Shown: piece after piece, positions 21,228-33,112 of the stretch
How positions within the stretch are numbered: position 1 is the first letter of the stretch
Layout: each line of letters starts with the position of its first letter
Origin: Macrosoma leucophasiata
Lineage: Eukaryota; Arthropoda; Insecta; Lepidoptera; Hedylidae
DNA: 64,000 bases
Direction of reading: 5' to 3'
NCBI GenBank assembly: GCA_036365455.1
Contig: JAWQUS010000020.1
Coordinates: 6,421,001-6,485,000 of the forward strand
The notes under the pieces: generated by a model
The model's input: the letters and a program-made list of their open reading frames with translations, nothing else
What the model was told of the DNA's origin: nothing
Databases searched by the model: none
Position numbers and translations under genes: made by a program

Positions 21228-22501
21228 GGTTGGGGAAAAAGTTTCTTCGCATTTTTTAAGATAGTACAAAACATTTTTTAACATAGTTTATTTAAATTTA
21301 ACTAAAGTATGTATATACCATTTTGTTCGATAACCTTTTGCCATCTTGTAGGTAGGGACATGATCCCATTGCTATAAAAATTTTGGGATTTCTCATCAAA
21401 GTACCGCGAAAAGTGGATTTGGCAGTCCTCTCGTGATGTTAACCTAACATTGCATAAAGAATTCTGAAGAGACCGAAACAGGAGGAAATCTGAAGGTGCA
21501 AGGTCAGGACTATACGGCGGATGCATTAACACCTCCCAGCCAAACTCTCTTAATTTTTGCTGAGTGGCTATAGATGCGTGAGGTCTAGCGTTATCATGAT
21601 GAAACACCACACCGCTTCTGTTGATCAATTCCGGCCGCTTTCTCTCAACAACTTTAATCTCATCAGTTATTCGCAGTAGAGTTCAGAATCGATAGTTCTG
21701 CCTGGTGGTAATAGCTCATAATGAATAATGCCCTTCCAATCCCACCACACACACAACATCACCTTATTGCGAGTTAACCCGGGTTTCGCCACAGTCTGTG
21801 AAGCCTGACCGGCCTTTGACCACGACCTTTTTCGCACGTTCTTGTCGTATGAGATCCACTTTTCATCACCAGTTATCAGCTTCTTCAAAAATGATTCGGT
21901 TTCATTACGTCGTAATAAAGAATCACAAATGAGTACACGGTTCATTAGGTTTCTTTCAGTGAGCTCGTGAGGTACCCAAATATCGTTTTTTTTTTGTACC
22001 CAGCTTTTTTCAAATGCGCCAAAACTGTTTTGTGATCAATTCTCAGTTCTTCAGCTACGTCGTAACTACTGATATGTTGATCTTGCTCCACTTTTTCAAA
22101 AATGGCATCCATTTTATCCGTAATAGGGCGACCAGAGCGAGGTGCATCTTTGACATCAAAATTTCCGGATTGAAAACGCTTAAACCAAATTTGTGCTACT
22201 GTCACAGACACTGCACTAGGTCCATAAACATCGCAAATTTTTTTCGCGGCTTGCGTTGCTTTTCTACCTTTTTTGTAGTAAAATTTTAAAATGTATCGAA
22301 TTTCTTCATTAGATTCACTCATCTTGACAGTACGAAAAACAAATGAAAATCACATATTTGCCTTATTTGAATTTGGAATTATGTTCTTTAAAATTTTAAC
22401 TTTCAATGATACCAAAACCAGCCAGATACAAATACTACAGCCAAAGAGATTTTATTACAAGTTCATACATACTATAATGCGAAAAGACTTTTTCTCCAAC
22501 C
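21228..22501 (-). mobile_element. Mariner-family DNA transposon, near complete
   Basis: 1,274 bp between TA dinucleotides (21226-21227, 22502-22503). The terminal repeats are GGTTGGGGAAAAAGTTTCTT on the left and the complement of GGTTGGAGAAAAAGTCTTTT on the right. The enclosed transposase is broken. The length is normal for mariner. Confidence 0.92.
21302..22322 (-). pseudogene. Mariner transposase, inactivated
   Basis: Starts MSESNEEIRYILKFYYKKGR at 22322. The N-terminal helix-turn-helix (VAQIWFKRFQSGNFDVKDAP; SGRP linker) is followed by the DD34D catalytic core: ITGDEKW (first Asp), HHDNARPH (second) and YSPDLAPSD (third), ending RWQKVIEQNG. Three breaks are visible. There is a one-base shift at the 10-T run 21986-21995, before the part corresponding to WVPHEL. 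A nonsense codon (TTA on the + strand) lies at 21667-21669, where the copy at 56121 has Gln. About 4 bp are missing near 21646-21653 relative to that copy. The protein would cut and paste DNA between its terminal repeats; this copy cannot make it. Confidence 0.92.
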
Positions 22502-22565
22502 TATTACTCAATTTTCAAAAATTGAGATCTTTTTCGATCCAGACAATTTGTGCATGAAACATTCA

Positions 22566-22645
22566 TACGTAAACTCATGCCTGTATTCCCAGAGGAGGTA
22601 GGTAGAGATAGAGGAAATGAACTCTTGTAGGCGAACATGCTATTA
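22566..22645 (-). repeat. SINE-1 tail fragment
   Basis: AAACTCATGCCTGTATTCCCAGAGGAGGTAGG matches the SINE-1 3' end complement. Confidence 0.5.
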
Positions 22646-23249
22646 TGCTCACTTCCCTTCAAAATGGTCGAGGAGAGCAATGGCTGCCACATGCGTCATA
22701 CTCGTGAACGGGTGCTGATTGTGGGGACTGGTCTGTTATGGGTGTTATTTTCTTTCACGATATTAAGCTGTTGATAAGTATTTTCACATGTGTTTTTATA
22801 CTAATATATGCATATGCCATGGACGTTCACATTATCTGTATATATTCTACTTTATTTCCCATTTCTATTAGATATAAGGATTTTGACTAAAAGACTCTGT
22901 CTCTGACCACACTCTGAGTTTGTTCAGTAGTGGAGTTCTTTTCAGTGGTGCCTGTACTTGGAACTCTGCTTAGTGAATGACCATATTTATGACGAATTGA
23001 TTTTTCTTTTTTTTATAAAGGAATTAAAAGATTTGTTGTGTCAAATCGGATAAATTTTAATTGTATTTTTATTTGAATATTTTAATTTGATTATTATTAA
23101 TACCTATTGAATAATAATTATTATTATAAGTCATTCGCTCTAGGTAGCTTGTAAACTGACAATGTTTTGGTCCTTATATACCAATTTAAAATAAAATATT
23201 TGAATTTGAGTTTGTCATATTGTAATATGTGGCGAGCCTGTGGACTGTA

Positions 23250-23283
23250 GACGTCTTTGGGCTGAAATGATGATGAAGATAAT
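23250..23283 (+). repeat. RTE-type 3'-end fragment
   Basis: AGACGTCTTTGGGCTGAAATGATGATGAAG, complement of the end at 36629. Confidence 0.5.
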
Positions 23284-23669
23284 GTAGGTATGTATATAAA
23301 TCGGTCGGGTTTTTTTTTGCTGTGTGTTATTTTGCTATACAATTGTGATGTAAAGTAAAACTCCTAATCTCCTCCTAATTTATTTACCATAGACGATGGT
23401 TACATTAACTGACTCTTTAGTTATTCATATATGTTTAAACATCGAAACAAATCTCATTAAAAACGGTTCATGGTAGAGGTTTGTGATGTGATCTAGAAAT
23501 AGCTGTGTAAATAATTAAAGGCATGCATTAGGCTACTTATTTAGCGGCCCGGATCAGTTTGTTAAATGTGCGGACGACACTCTTTACTAGAACAGTGAAA
23601 TATATAGAGACGTATATCGTAAATAAAACGAAAAAATTATCCAGTTCATCATTTCGGGATGAATATTTA

Positions 23670-23814
23670 CCCCCCTATTCATAAACGTACATTAGATACG
23701 TTTTAGCTTTAGAATGTTTTGTCTTTGTCAGTTGCATTGTCAAATGTGCAGGATAGAAAAAGACAAAGGAGAGATTAGCAACACTTTAGCTAAATTCGTT
23801 TATGAATAAGGGGG
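23670..23814. repeat. Family D short inverted-repeat element, copy 1
   Basis: Flanked by TTA on both sides. Ends CCCCCCTATTCATAAACG and CGTTTATGAATAAGGGGG are inverted. Copy 2 at 56745-56890 is about 90% identical by eye. A 3-bp TTA duplication fits PIF/Harbinger-type elements. Confidence 0.8.
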
Positions 23815-25800
23815 TTAGTTTTTATGTATTTTTATAGTTTGTCGTTCTGTAGCATTCTCGTAAAACTTAGCTTCTTAAGAATGAGCAGTCAACAACTTAA
23901 CAGTGTTTGCGCATGCCAGTTGTTTTTAGTGCCCCATATAGTAGTATTATCATAGTAGTAGGCCTACCACAAGGCTACTCAGGCAATTTGTTTGAGATCG
24001 ATATTACCTACCATGTTATTTAATATTTAGCGCTATGCTTGAATAACAATCTAATTGAAATAATTGGATCGTAATTTAGGGCAAGTAATTGCAGATACAA
24101 ATGCTAAACAAGAAAACATATTTAATAACTGTACTAAGACAACATCGATACTTAATGTCTATGGATGCAGCAGAAGCTTTGTGCCTTTAATTTAATTAAA
24201 AAATTGTTGGATAGTAACATCTGAAATAAAATAACTTAGTCGGCTCTACACAAGTCGCAGTGCGTCCCAACCCTGTCAGTGTGGGCAGGGTGCTAGGACG
24301 CGCGGGCGGGTGTTTGGTCACTGCCTGAAATATACATATGGCGCGTTTAACTGTAACATGTTTACAGCTAGGGTTGTCGCTGTGCGGTTACTGAAGAAAT
24401 AAATTGTAAATGTTACTTCAGCGTTTATTTATAAATATAGGTTTGTTGGAACCAAACAAATTGTAAAGATTGATTATTTTCCATAATTAGCTTAAGAGAA
24501 GTAAAGAATTCATATAAATTTGTTAAACAAGTTCAGTAAAAAAACTGTATTATTATGTCTTTTATCCAATTCCTTTCTCAACAAAAGTGATATTAACAAA
24601 AAAACCCGAATAACATTACCGAACCCTTTGACTAGCATGACCATTGACTCCAAATTATGGTACACGCGCTACAGCATAAAGTGCTCCCATACAAAATCAT
24701 GTAAATGAGACAAGTATAAATAGATTAAACTTTAGTATACGGACATAAGATCAAAAGTATATCGAGGGGCGAAACCTGTTCTTGACCATCTCACTACAAT
24801 TGAGATCAAAATTGGATCGAGGGATGCTGTTACAATGCCAATAGATCAGAGATCAAGAGAGCAAAGACGACCAATAAATATGACCTTTGACATCTAGAGT
24901 ATATTTAGTATTTGGTGTTGGAAAGTATTTTTCGGTGTATTTTGCTCTTAGTTAAAGTAGATAATAAACGGCACGTTGATAATAGAGCCTCAATATTGTT
25001 CCTTGTGAAAGGGTTTTTTGCCACCTTTCTAATATAAAAAATGTGAAACATTTGCTTGTTTGCTTACTCACATAAATAAATATAATAAGTAATAATACAT
25101 AAGTATGTCAATCATCAAATAAATTATTTTATGATTCACTACATCAATTGCTGTTCGTTAGTCTCGCTAAAACTCGACCTATTTGGTAAATTTTTGTATT
25201 GGATTATTTTTTGAAGTCCAGGAAAGGTTTAAAAGGTGCGGAAATATGAAAAAATAGTAAGGAAAATAGTCAAAACAACAATTTAACTTTCGCATTAAAT
25301 AGCTCCAACCTGTCAAATCTATAAAGTTTACTAGGTCTGCTAAAAAAATACACGCAGATATTTAGTAGATAGCAACCTTTTTTGTCGCGTCTTTCTTTAT
25401 TACCTTAAACCAGTTTTTATTGAAGATGTGTCGCGTGGTATGTTGAATGAGATCAAAACTGTAACGAGGGATGCTTTCGAGATCAATAGGTGAGACTAAT
25501 CTCCTCTTTACTTATTTGCATGATAGGGTAAATAATTTTATTACAGGGGCACGAGTTTATTAATATTTTATTTAAATTAAAATAATGATGATGGCTCTGA
25601 ATATATTTTAATTGTTCTAAATATTTATTGAAGGGTGAGTTTATAGAATTGTGAAGAAGTATTGTCCATATTACATATATAAATATTTATATTAAATACT
25701 TAAGTGTTCAATAGTCAATTCACTGCAAAGTTACCTTTCAAATATAATTATGTCTATTTTTTATGTTACGAGCCTTTTACCTTGCTTGCAAGTTTACAAG
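23815..25800. other. No gene; no clear repeat
   Basis: About 2 kb of AT-rich DNA. GAGATCAAAATTGGATCGAGGGATGCTG (about 24,801) recurs loosely at about 25,449, the only internal echo noticed. Confidence 0.4.
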
Positions 25801-25804
25801 CTTT

Positions 25805-25995
25805 CAATTCATATAGATGTTAAGTGATGCCTGTGGCCTATAGACATCTAACTACACAAAAACCAAAGGTCAAAATCAGATGCATTGCCACTCCTCAGAC
25901 TTTAGTTGTTATGTCTCGGTGATAGTTATTACGGGGCCATACATTACTATGTAACCGGAACACGACAGTTCTGAACACTACCATTTGGCGGCACC
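25805..25995 (-). repeat. Family A2 repeat, partial
   Basis: TAGATGTTAAGTGATGCCTGTGGCC...GATAGTTATTACGGGGCC...CCATTTGGCGGCACC; the 5' head is lost. Confidence 0.7.
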
Positions 25996-26485
25996 ATTAA
26001 TATATTTTTTACTTTTTACTTTATGTAGTAGTTATTCACTCCGGCTAATTTTCATTGCTAGACGTTTTAAAGGCCCAAATAAAAATAATTTATTTTTTTC
26101 TTTCATGTATAAGACTAAAAGTGAAACTGAAAATTACAAATTTCCAAGCGTCAACCCTAGAAACGCAAGATAAGTGTGATGTAACACATTTGTACGGTAC
26201 ATGTAAACATAAACACGTATTCAACACTCTGTATAGCAATTTCCTACTGGATATGGGGCTTGTGTCCGAATTGTGATGCTTATCGGTATGACAAATAGTT
26301 TTTAATATTTCTCCGTGCCGCCTCGTTAGGGTCAAGGAAATTATTTGACTTGGAAATTTAATTTGCTAGTTGCAGAACAGGTATTAGGGTTGGCAGTATT
26401 GTTTACTGGTGGTAAAGATAATATTTAGGAATGTATCACTGCATTACCTGATTTATTTACCAATACTCTTCTGGTTTCTGACAGT

Positions 26486-26640
26486 TTTGACGTGACAACG
26501 TCTTAAATTAGGTTGCGGCTCGGAGTCACTCATGAAAAAGTGTAACGCCCGGTAACGTAACGATGAGTCACCGAACGAGAGAGAGGCCTGCCGGACCGGC
26601 GAATGCCTTTCTACCGAGAAAAAGACGTTGTCACGTAAAA
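26486..26640. repeat. Short inverted-repeat element with ACGTGACAACGTCTT ends
   Basis: ACGTGACAACGTCTT (26490-26504) is inverted at 26622-26636. The interior is GC-rich (GAGAGAGGCCTGCCGGACCGG) and non-coding. Confidence 0.65.
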
Positions 26641-26794
26641 TCTTCGCCCGTAAAACCGACTTTACAGGCAACCAGTTTTTTTTTTATTTTTGCTGTACGA
26701 GTAAGTATCATCATGCCAGTTTAGTACTAGCGTGGCGATACCGTAACGGTATGCTTGTGTGATCACAATTATATAATTTAAATAAATTTTTACT

Positions 26795-27083
26795 GGTGAT
26801 AGAGCTCCAGTGACGGAGCTCGCGGGCGTAGGCACCACCGCATTACCTAATTTACTTGCCGCTAAATGGTAGTATTCAGCAGTATCGCGTTCCGGTCAGG
26901 TGGTAATGTACGGCCCTGTAATTTCCGGCACATAGGCATAACACCTTAGGCCTCAGGAGTGGTCACGCATCTGCATTTTGACCTTGGTATTTATGTGGGT
27001 GTCTATAGGCTGCAGTCATCACTTAACATCAATGTGAACTGCATGCTTGTTTACCACTTTCATGACATAAAAAAAAAAAAAAA
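26795..27083 (+). repeat. Family A1 repeat, full length
   Basis: GGTGATAGAGCTCCAGTGACGG...CATGACATAAAAAAAAAAAAAA. Confidence 0.88.
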
Positions 27084-27277
27084 TTGAGTTGAACTAAGAT
27101 TTTGTGTAAGCTGTCAGGATTTTGTTTTCGAGTTCTGTCTTTGGAAGTCCAACAGCATTCTTATTTTTTTTATGTTTGAAGTCGAAAACAAGGATACAGT
27201 TAGTATACATTTATACGAGTTTATACTGTTCTATAATCTACGAGAAGTCTACATGTGAAACCAAAGATTTCATTGTA

Positions 27278-27452
27278 CATTGTAGATGCGTTGCCACTCC
27301 TGAGGCCTCTGTGCCGGAAATTACAATTCCATACATTATCACCTGACCAGAACACGATAGTGCTGAACACTAACATTTAGCTGTAAGTAGATTAGGTAAT
27401 GCGGTGGTGTCTACGCTCTCGATTCTCTATACTAGAACACAACTACCAGTGA
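27278..27452 (-). repeat. Family A repeat, partial
   Basis: ATGCGTTGCCACTCCTGAGGCC...GATAGTGCTGAACACTAACATTTAG; the 3' end (left side) is missing. Confidence 0.65.
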
Positions 27453-27644
27453 ATTGAAAATATATGTTACTGGAGTACTTCTGATTCCAGTATTCACGGG
27501 TTCAAGTCCCAAAACAAATAATAAATTACCCCTTATTTCCACCGCATAAAGTGTCAACGTGGTCAAGCGTATAGTACCCGGATCGGACATTCATAATACG
27601 TATATCAAGGTAACAATACCTTGTTTTCTAGTAACATTTTTTTT

Positions 27645-27676
27645 TCATTGAAATAAAAATAGTTTTATTTCAATGA
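27645..27676. repeat. Perfect small hairpin
   Basis: TCATTGAAATAAAA and its exact complement TTTTATTTCAATGA with a 4-nt ATAG loop. Confidence 0.8.
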
Positions 27677-27856
27677 GTGTAGCTCGCGAAAACCTAAGAA
27701 CATATATTTTTTTCTTCTTTTTATTTTTATTATTTTGTTTGTAACATGTTTTACGACATGTCTTGTTTCTTTTTTTTTTGAACTTATATTGATGTCTCCC
27801 ATATTTGTATTCATAGGGAGCTGGAGGGTAGGAACTTATATATATTTTTTTTATTA

Positions 27857-27860
<4 letters not shown>

Positions 27861-27906
<46 letters not shown>
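27861..27906. repeat. (TA)23 microsatellite
   Basis: Uninterrupted TA dinucleotides immediately upstream of the LINE copy at 27.9-30.3 kb. Confidence 0.95.
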
Positions 27907-27911
<5 letters not shown>

Positions 27912-27913
27912 AC

Positions 27914-30315
27914 ATGAATAGTAATAATAATGTAGTTCATAGTGACAATGACCATTCTGATGACTTTTTTTCCATTTCCTCGAGTGGATCGAATAGCAAT
28001 GACAGTTTTGTAAGCCTCCCTTCCCTTAATTCATAATTTATTTAATTCTTTTCTGATTCACCTATATGATCGGCATGCCCCTGTTCGACCGGTGCGAGTT
28101 AAACATCTTCCTGCACCTTGGCTCTCTGATAACATCAAACAACTTATTGAAAAGAAAAACTCGGCTAAAACTAAATGGAAATGTTCTTCAACTAATCAAA
28201 ATAAGAATAGGTATAATATTGCGAGGAATCGCTATAATAAAGAATGTAGAGATGCACAACGACGCCATATTCACAAATCAGTTCAGAATGAAGTCCCCGA
28301 AAAGGTATGGAGGTTTCTTAGAATATTAGGAGTTGGAAAATCCCGAGAACATTCACTTCCAAATAATATTGATATTAATTTCCTCAATAAACAATTTTCT
28401 TCTTGTGAATTAATTGACGAGAACATTAAATCGCATACTCTATCCGACATTTCATCTGATTCCACTCCTAATCATCCTGTATTTAATTTTAGTCAATTTA
28501 CTGAATGTGATGTTAAGAAGAACATACTGGCTATCGATTCGAATGTCGTCGGTGCTGACAGTATTAGTCGTAAAATGATCATCCCCATAATTGATATTCT
28601 CACTCCTATAATAACATCTATTTTAAATTACTCAATCTCAACGGGCACTTTTCCAAGCACATGGAAAGACGCGCATGTAATTCCTCTCCCAAAAAAGACT
28701 AATCCTTCTGCAGCTGATAGTTATAGGCCTATATCTATATTACCTTTACTTTCAAAAGTCCTCGAGCGTCTAGTAAACCAACAATTAAGCGAATTTTTGT
28801 CAAAATGTAATCTCCTTAACCCATTCCAATCCGGTTTCCGTCCTGGTCATAGTACGACTAGTGCTCTAGTCAAAATCACTGACGATATTCGTTTCGGTAT
28901 GGAAAAGCAACAGCTCACGGTGTTGACATTGTTAGACTTTAGCAATGCTTTCAACACTGTTGACCTTGATATACTTCTGGCTACGTTGTATTCTCTTAAC
29001 ATATCTCCATCGGTAATTGACTGGTTTCATAACTACTTGTTCGGTCGCCGGCATCGTATACAAATCAACGAAAATTTTTCGACTTGGTGTGATGTTTCTA
29101 CTGGCGTGCCGCAAGGTGGCGTGTTGTCTCCACTCTTATTTTCTATTTTCATTAACTCTGTTACACTCTCGTTAATTTCTCTCTATCATCTTTATGCAGA
29201 CGATCTCCAGATTTACACTCAAGCTAGTTTAAGGGATCTGCCGAGCTCTTTGGAGCCGTTCTCATGGATTATACGTAAATCCTCAGAAATCGAAAGCTAT
29301 TATTATCGGCAGTTCACGTATGATACATAAAATAGACTGGGATAACTTGCCTGTACTTTATTTGGATGGTATTAATATTCCATATAGCAAAACAGTGGAA
29401 AACCTGGGCATCACATTTGATTGCCTGTTCTCATGGGCACCACATATTACCGAAGTTAGCAGGAAGGTTTTTGCGACAGTTGGTTCTCTAAGGAGACTGC
29501 GTGGTTTTCTATCCATCCCTACAAACATTGCGCTTGCACATTCTTTACTCTTTCCTATTCTTGATTATGCTGACGTCTGCTACCTTGATTTGTCCCAGGA
29601 GCAACTTAATAAACTTGAGCGTCTTCAAATTTTATTCATAAGGTTTATATTTGGCTTGCGTAAATATGATCATATTTCCGACTATCGTAATAAGCTTAAG
29701 TGGCTCCCAATCCGTCTTCGCCATGATACACACATTCTTTCATTCTTATACTGCGTGCTATTCAATCCAAATGCTCCACCTTATGTTTAAGAACGCTTCC
29801 AGTTTTTTTGTTCCTCTCAAACCCTTCTCTTACGATCTTCTAAAAACCTTCGACTTCACTTTCCTTCACATTCATCCCAATTCTATGCGAAATCTTTTAC
29901 TGTAGAAGCTGTCCACTTGTGGAACAATTTACCTATCACAATTCGTCAAGCTCAATCAATTCTTTCCTTTAAAAATAAAGTCAAACAATACTACTTATCT
30001 CTCTAACTCCTCACTTGCTATCCCCTTTTTCTTAATTTCCCTGAACCCCAACTTTTTTCTTTTTTATCCTTCTGTCAAATGGTCATTACCACTTTGGTTA
30101 AGTTTGTAATATTTATAAATATTTGTGTGATTAGTACACCGTACCGACGTTAAATTTTCTTTTTTTTTATTATTCCTGACCCGAAGGTTGCCTGGAAGAA
30201 ATCGCAGCTTTACGATAAGGCCGCCTTTTGTACTAATTGATATTTTGTATAATATCTGTTGTAAATTTTCTGGTGTACAATAAAGTGTATTCATTCATTC
30301 ATTCATTCATTCAAG
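27914..30315 (+). mobile_element. CR1/jockey-like non-LTR retrotransposon, truncated and broken
   Basis: Holds a broken RT, a 3' UTR with CTGGAAGAAATCGCAGC, GATAAGGCCGCC and TGTACAATAAAGTGTATTC, and a (ATTC)n tail at about 30283-30313. The endonuclease is missing. A 40-codon serine/asparagine-rich frame (27914-28036) precedes the RT and may be the element's 5' coding region after an internal deletion. Confidence 0.8.
28014..30006 (+). pseudogene. Reverse transcriptase of CR1/jockey-like element, frameshifted
   Basis: The open frame from 28014 reads LYDRHAPVRPVRVKHLPAPW, the usual start of the segment between endonuclease and RT. RT follows: fingers WKDAHVIPLPKK and YRPISILPLLSKVLERLV, motif A LLDFSNAFNTVD, motif B GVPQGGVLSPLLF, motif C LYADD. 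Near 29250-29270 a deletion of some tens of bases, judged against the copy at 16532-17704, shifts the frame. Sequence resumes in a second frame (GSSRMIHKIDW ... LRKYDHISDY) to a TAA at 29788. The remainder (SFTVEAVHLWNNLPITIRQA) ends at about 30006. Not functional. Confidence 0.85.
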
Positions 30316-30395
30316 GTATATTTAAATTTAATTAATGATGATTTTCTTAAGCATTATTTTCATTCCTATGTTACCTACCCATAGAGTAACTCAGT

Positions 30396-30677
30396 CCACC
30401 GGTCGCGGCGGACCGGAGGGGAGTAGCCATAGCGTATATTACCGACGCAAAACAGTCCGTAATTTTTTGCGGGGGGAAATACGTGTGACTCATACTCACA
30501 CTACAAAAATCGTCTATTACTACGAAATTTACACCTTGACTTTAACAAAATACATTAACAATTTCACGCACACATTTAAATACCTGGGCGACAGGCGTAG
30601 GAGCATTTGGTCTTGTACTTTGACAGAGGGGAAAGCCTGCATATGGCTACTCCCCGCCGGTCCGCCGGCGGTGGCCC
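30396..30677. repeat. GC-ended inverted-repeat element, family E
   Basis: GGCGGACCGGAGGGGAGTAG at 30407 (arm 30407-30431) is inverted at 30642-30666 with one mismatch in 25. CCACCG ends extend the arms. About 280 bp, AT-rich non-coding middle. Lies about 80 bp after the LINE tail. Confidence 0.7.
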
Positions 30678-31038
30678 GTGTTTCTCTATGTACCTAACAT
30701 ATCACGGTGGAATTAAAGAAAGGCTTTATTATTATGAATTCGTGAACGAATTTCGTATATCGTAACTTTTAAGATATTTCATTTTTAAGTTTCTACTTAT
30801 AAGTCCACCAATTTTTCACAATACCCGCATGTTTTCCAAACTCGTTAACTTGTACCCATAAAAGCACATCGGCCGTCTGAAATATTTATTTCAGTTTTCA
30901 TAATTCAAGTGGGGACGACACATGGCAGCGCTTTTTATTTGGCATACTCTAGTTTAAGATTCATGATATCTCGAGCTATCGGGGTGCGGTTGGGGTGAAT
31001 TGGCTTTGTAAATCGTTTGGTTTTGAAATTATCCTGTA

Positions 31039-31270
31039 CTAGCTGACCCGCCAAACTTCGTATGACCTCAGCACGGACTATTACCCAGGCACGGACTTTT
31101 ATCTAGGCACAGACTATTTGTTTGGAAAAAATAAACATCATAATGATATATATTTTATAATATTTATGTAAAATTAGCAGCTATATTAGTGCACTCGGTG
31201 TGCAAAGTTTGAATAAAATCGGATAAGTAGTTTGGGAGTCCATCGCGGACAAACAACTTGATATTATGTA
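31039..31270 (+). repeat. Family B repeat, diverged
   Basis: TACTAGCTGACCCGCCAAACTTCG at the start; AAATCGGATAAGTAGTTTGGGAGTCCATCGCGGAC resembles the units at 15781. Confidence 0.6.
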
Positions 31271-31465
31271 ATATAAACATTATACCAATTGAACTTTATA
31301 TCTTATGAAATTAGAGATGTTGTTGTTATTTGTAACGTTCATTATAATATGTTGTAAACGTTATTAATTAATGTGAAATTCGATATATTGTTATTATATC
31401 TCGCAATACGTACCCACATTTTCTAATACAAAGTCCAGCAACGGTCAATTAAAAGTTTATGCCTA

Positions 31466-31515
31466 GGTTATCATCATCATCATCACTTCAGCCGAAAGAC
31501 GTCCACTGCTGGACA
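31466..31515 (-). repeat. RTE-type 3' end
   Basis: ATCATCATCATCATCACTTCAGCCGAAAGACGTCCACTGCTGG, the same end as at 36629. Confidence 0.65.
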
Positions 31516-32660
31516 AAGCCTACAGTGTTGTACATCATGAGGGAGAATGATGTACAACAACACCTTCAATATAAATAAGTAGGTAGGTACATATTACATA
31601 CAAAAAATATAAATTCCATTTCATCTCATAAGAAATAAATATCTATTTATATCACAGGCTATGTACATATAAAATTAATATACATTGCGTAGGCACAAAG
31701 CGTAAGAAAGTTGCTTGATAAAAAATATTATCAGCACGAACATATTATGTCCAAATCTTCTTCACAGACTTAAAGGGGGGTATCAAGATTCTAAAGGGTG
31801 GTATCAGAACTATAAGGGTGCCCGTACACTGCGCTTAACATTGTTGTGATGTGATATATGTGATATTGTGGTTTAATAGCTGCGTGTATTTCTGAGGCCT
31901 CTACCTATAGGTACACCTTTTATAGATTCAGAAAATAATGACGCTGAAAAGGTGCAGAATAGACCATATAGATAGGTGATGTGTGGTACGCTTTCACAAT
32001 TGAGGAAATAGGGGGGCGACTTTACCTACTTTATAATATAATATTATAGTGATAGTGATTTTCGCAAAGTTCACTCATTTGAAGTAAATTAATTGATTTT
32101 AAAGGTAGTTTAGAAATACGAAAGAGACGGCAAAAAAAAAAATTAAACTTGAACCTTAGAAATATTATAATAAGAATAATAAATATAAAACAAAATATGC
32201 ATTAACCTTCCATCTGTCTACTATGTGTATGTGCCTGTATATTATTTGAACTTCCCTGGAATACGCTTTTTTACTACAATTTCCCGTTCGTAATTGTGTG
32301 TACCTACAAGTCACCATACAAAGTCGGTACAAGTGTACGCTGTTCTTTACCTAGGTGAAGGGGGTTTGAATCAAGAAATATCATAATAGGGCTCCGCTGA
32401 GCGGTGGATTTGCCGGGCTCGTCTCGCTGCCTCTATTTTTATTTGTGAGGAGCCGGGACACTGAGGTGAGTCGTTCCGCGCCTAATGTGTAAGTGATAGA
32501 TTTTAATTTTATAGTCATATAGCTTTTGCTCACGACATCATTGTTACTTGTATTATTCCCGTTCGTATGAATTTCGCGAAAGCCTTAATTAGTGCTCTTT
32601 ACATACGAGCTGTTGTGTAAAAATTAATAAACGTAACTGGCCGAGCTGCGCTGCTTAATG

Positions 32661-32914
32661 TTTTTTTTTTGTTCACATTGATGTTAAGCGATGATTGCAG
32701 CCATTAGACATCCACACTAATACCAAAGTCAAAATGCAGATGCGTTACTACACCTGAGGCCTAAGGTGTTTGCCTCTGTGCCGGAAATTACAGGGCCATA
32801 CATTACCACCTGACCGGAACAAGATAGTGCTGAACACTACCATTTAGCAAGTATATTGGGTAATGCGGTGGTATCTACGCCGGCGAACTCCATCATTGGA
32901 GATCTACCACCAGT
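32661..32914 (-). repeat. Family A1 repeat, near full length
   Basis: TTTTTTTTTTGTTCACATTGATG...GGAGATCTACCACCAG. Confidence 0.82.
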
Positions 32915-33112
32915 AAATGTTAAAGTTAACCTCAATTATTTGTCTGATAGTGAGGGAATCTGTCAACCCTGATAACTTTATAATATATGCATTATTAAAA
33001 TACGCTGGTGCAACACATTTTGCAGTCGCAGGTCAAGTAAATCCTACAGTTATCGTTAAATTTTACAAAAACCGTAACTTTAATATATTTTTTGGTGCAA
33101 CCGAACCTTAGA
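32915..33112. repeat. 'GGTTGCACC' element
   Basis: Right end TTTTTTGGTGCAACCGAACCTTA. The left end is weaker. Abuts a family A head. Confidence 0.5.

Larger units (their letters stand above)
30678..32660. other. No gene supported; small repeat pieces
   Basis: Contains a family B piece (31039-31270), an RTE end (31466-31515) and a 13-bp perfect inverted repeat TGTTGTACATCAT/ATGATGTACAACA (31526-31559). The patch 32,380-32,480 is discussed as a possible noncoding first exon. Confidence 0.4.
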
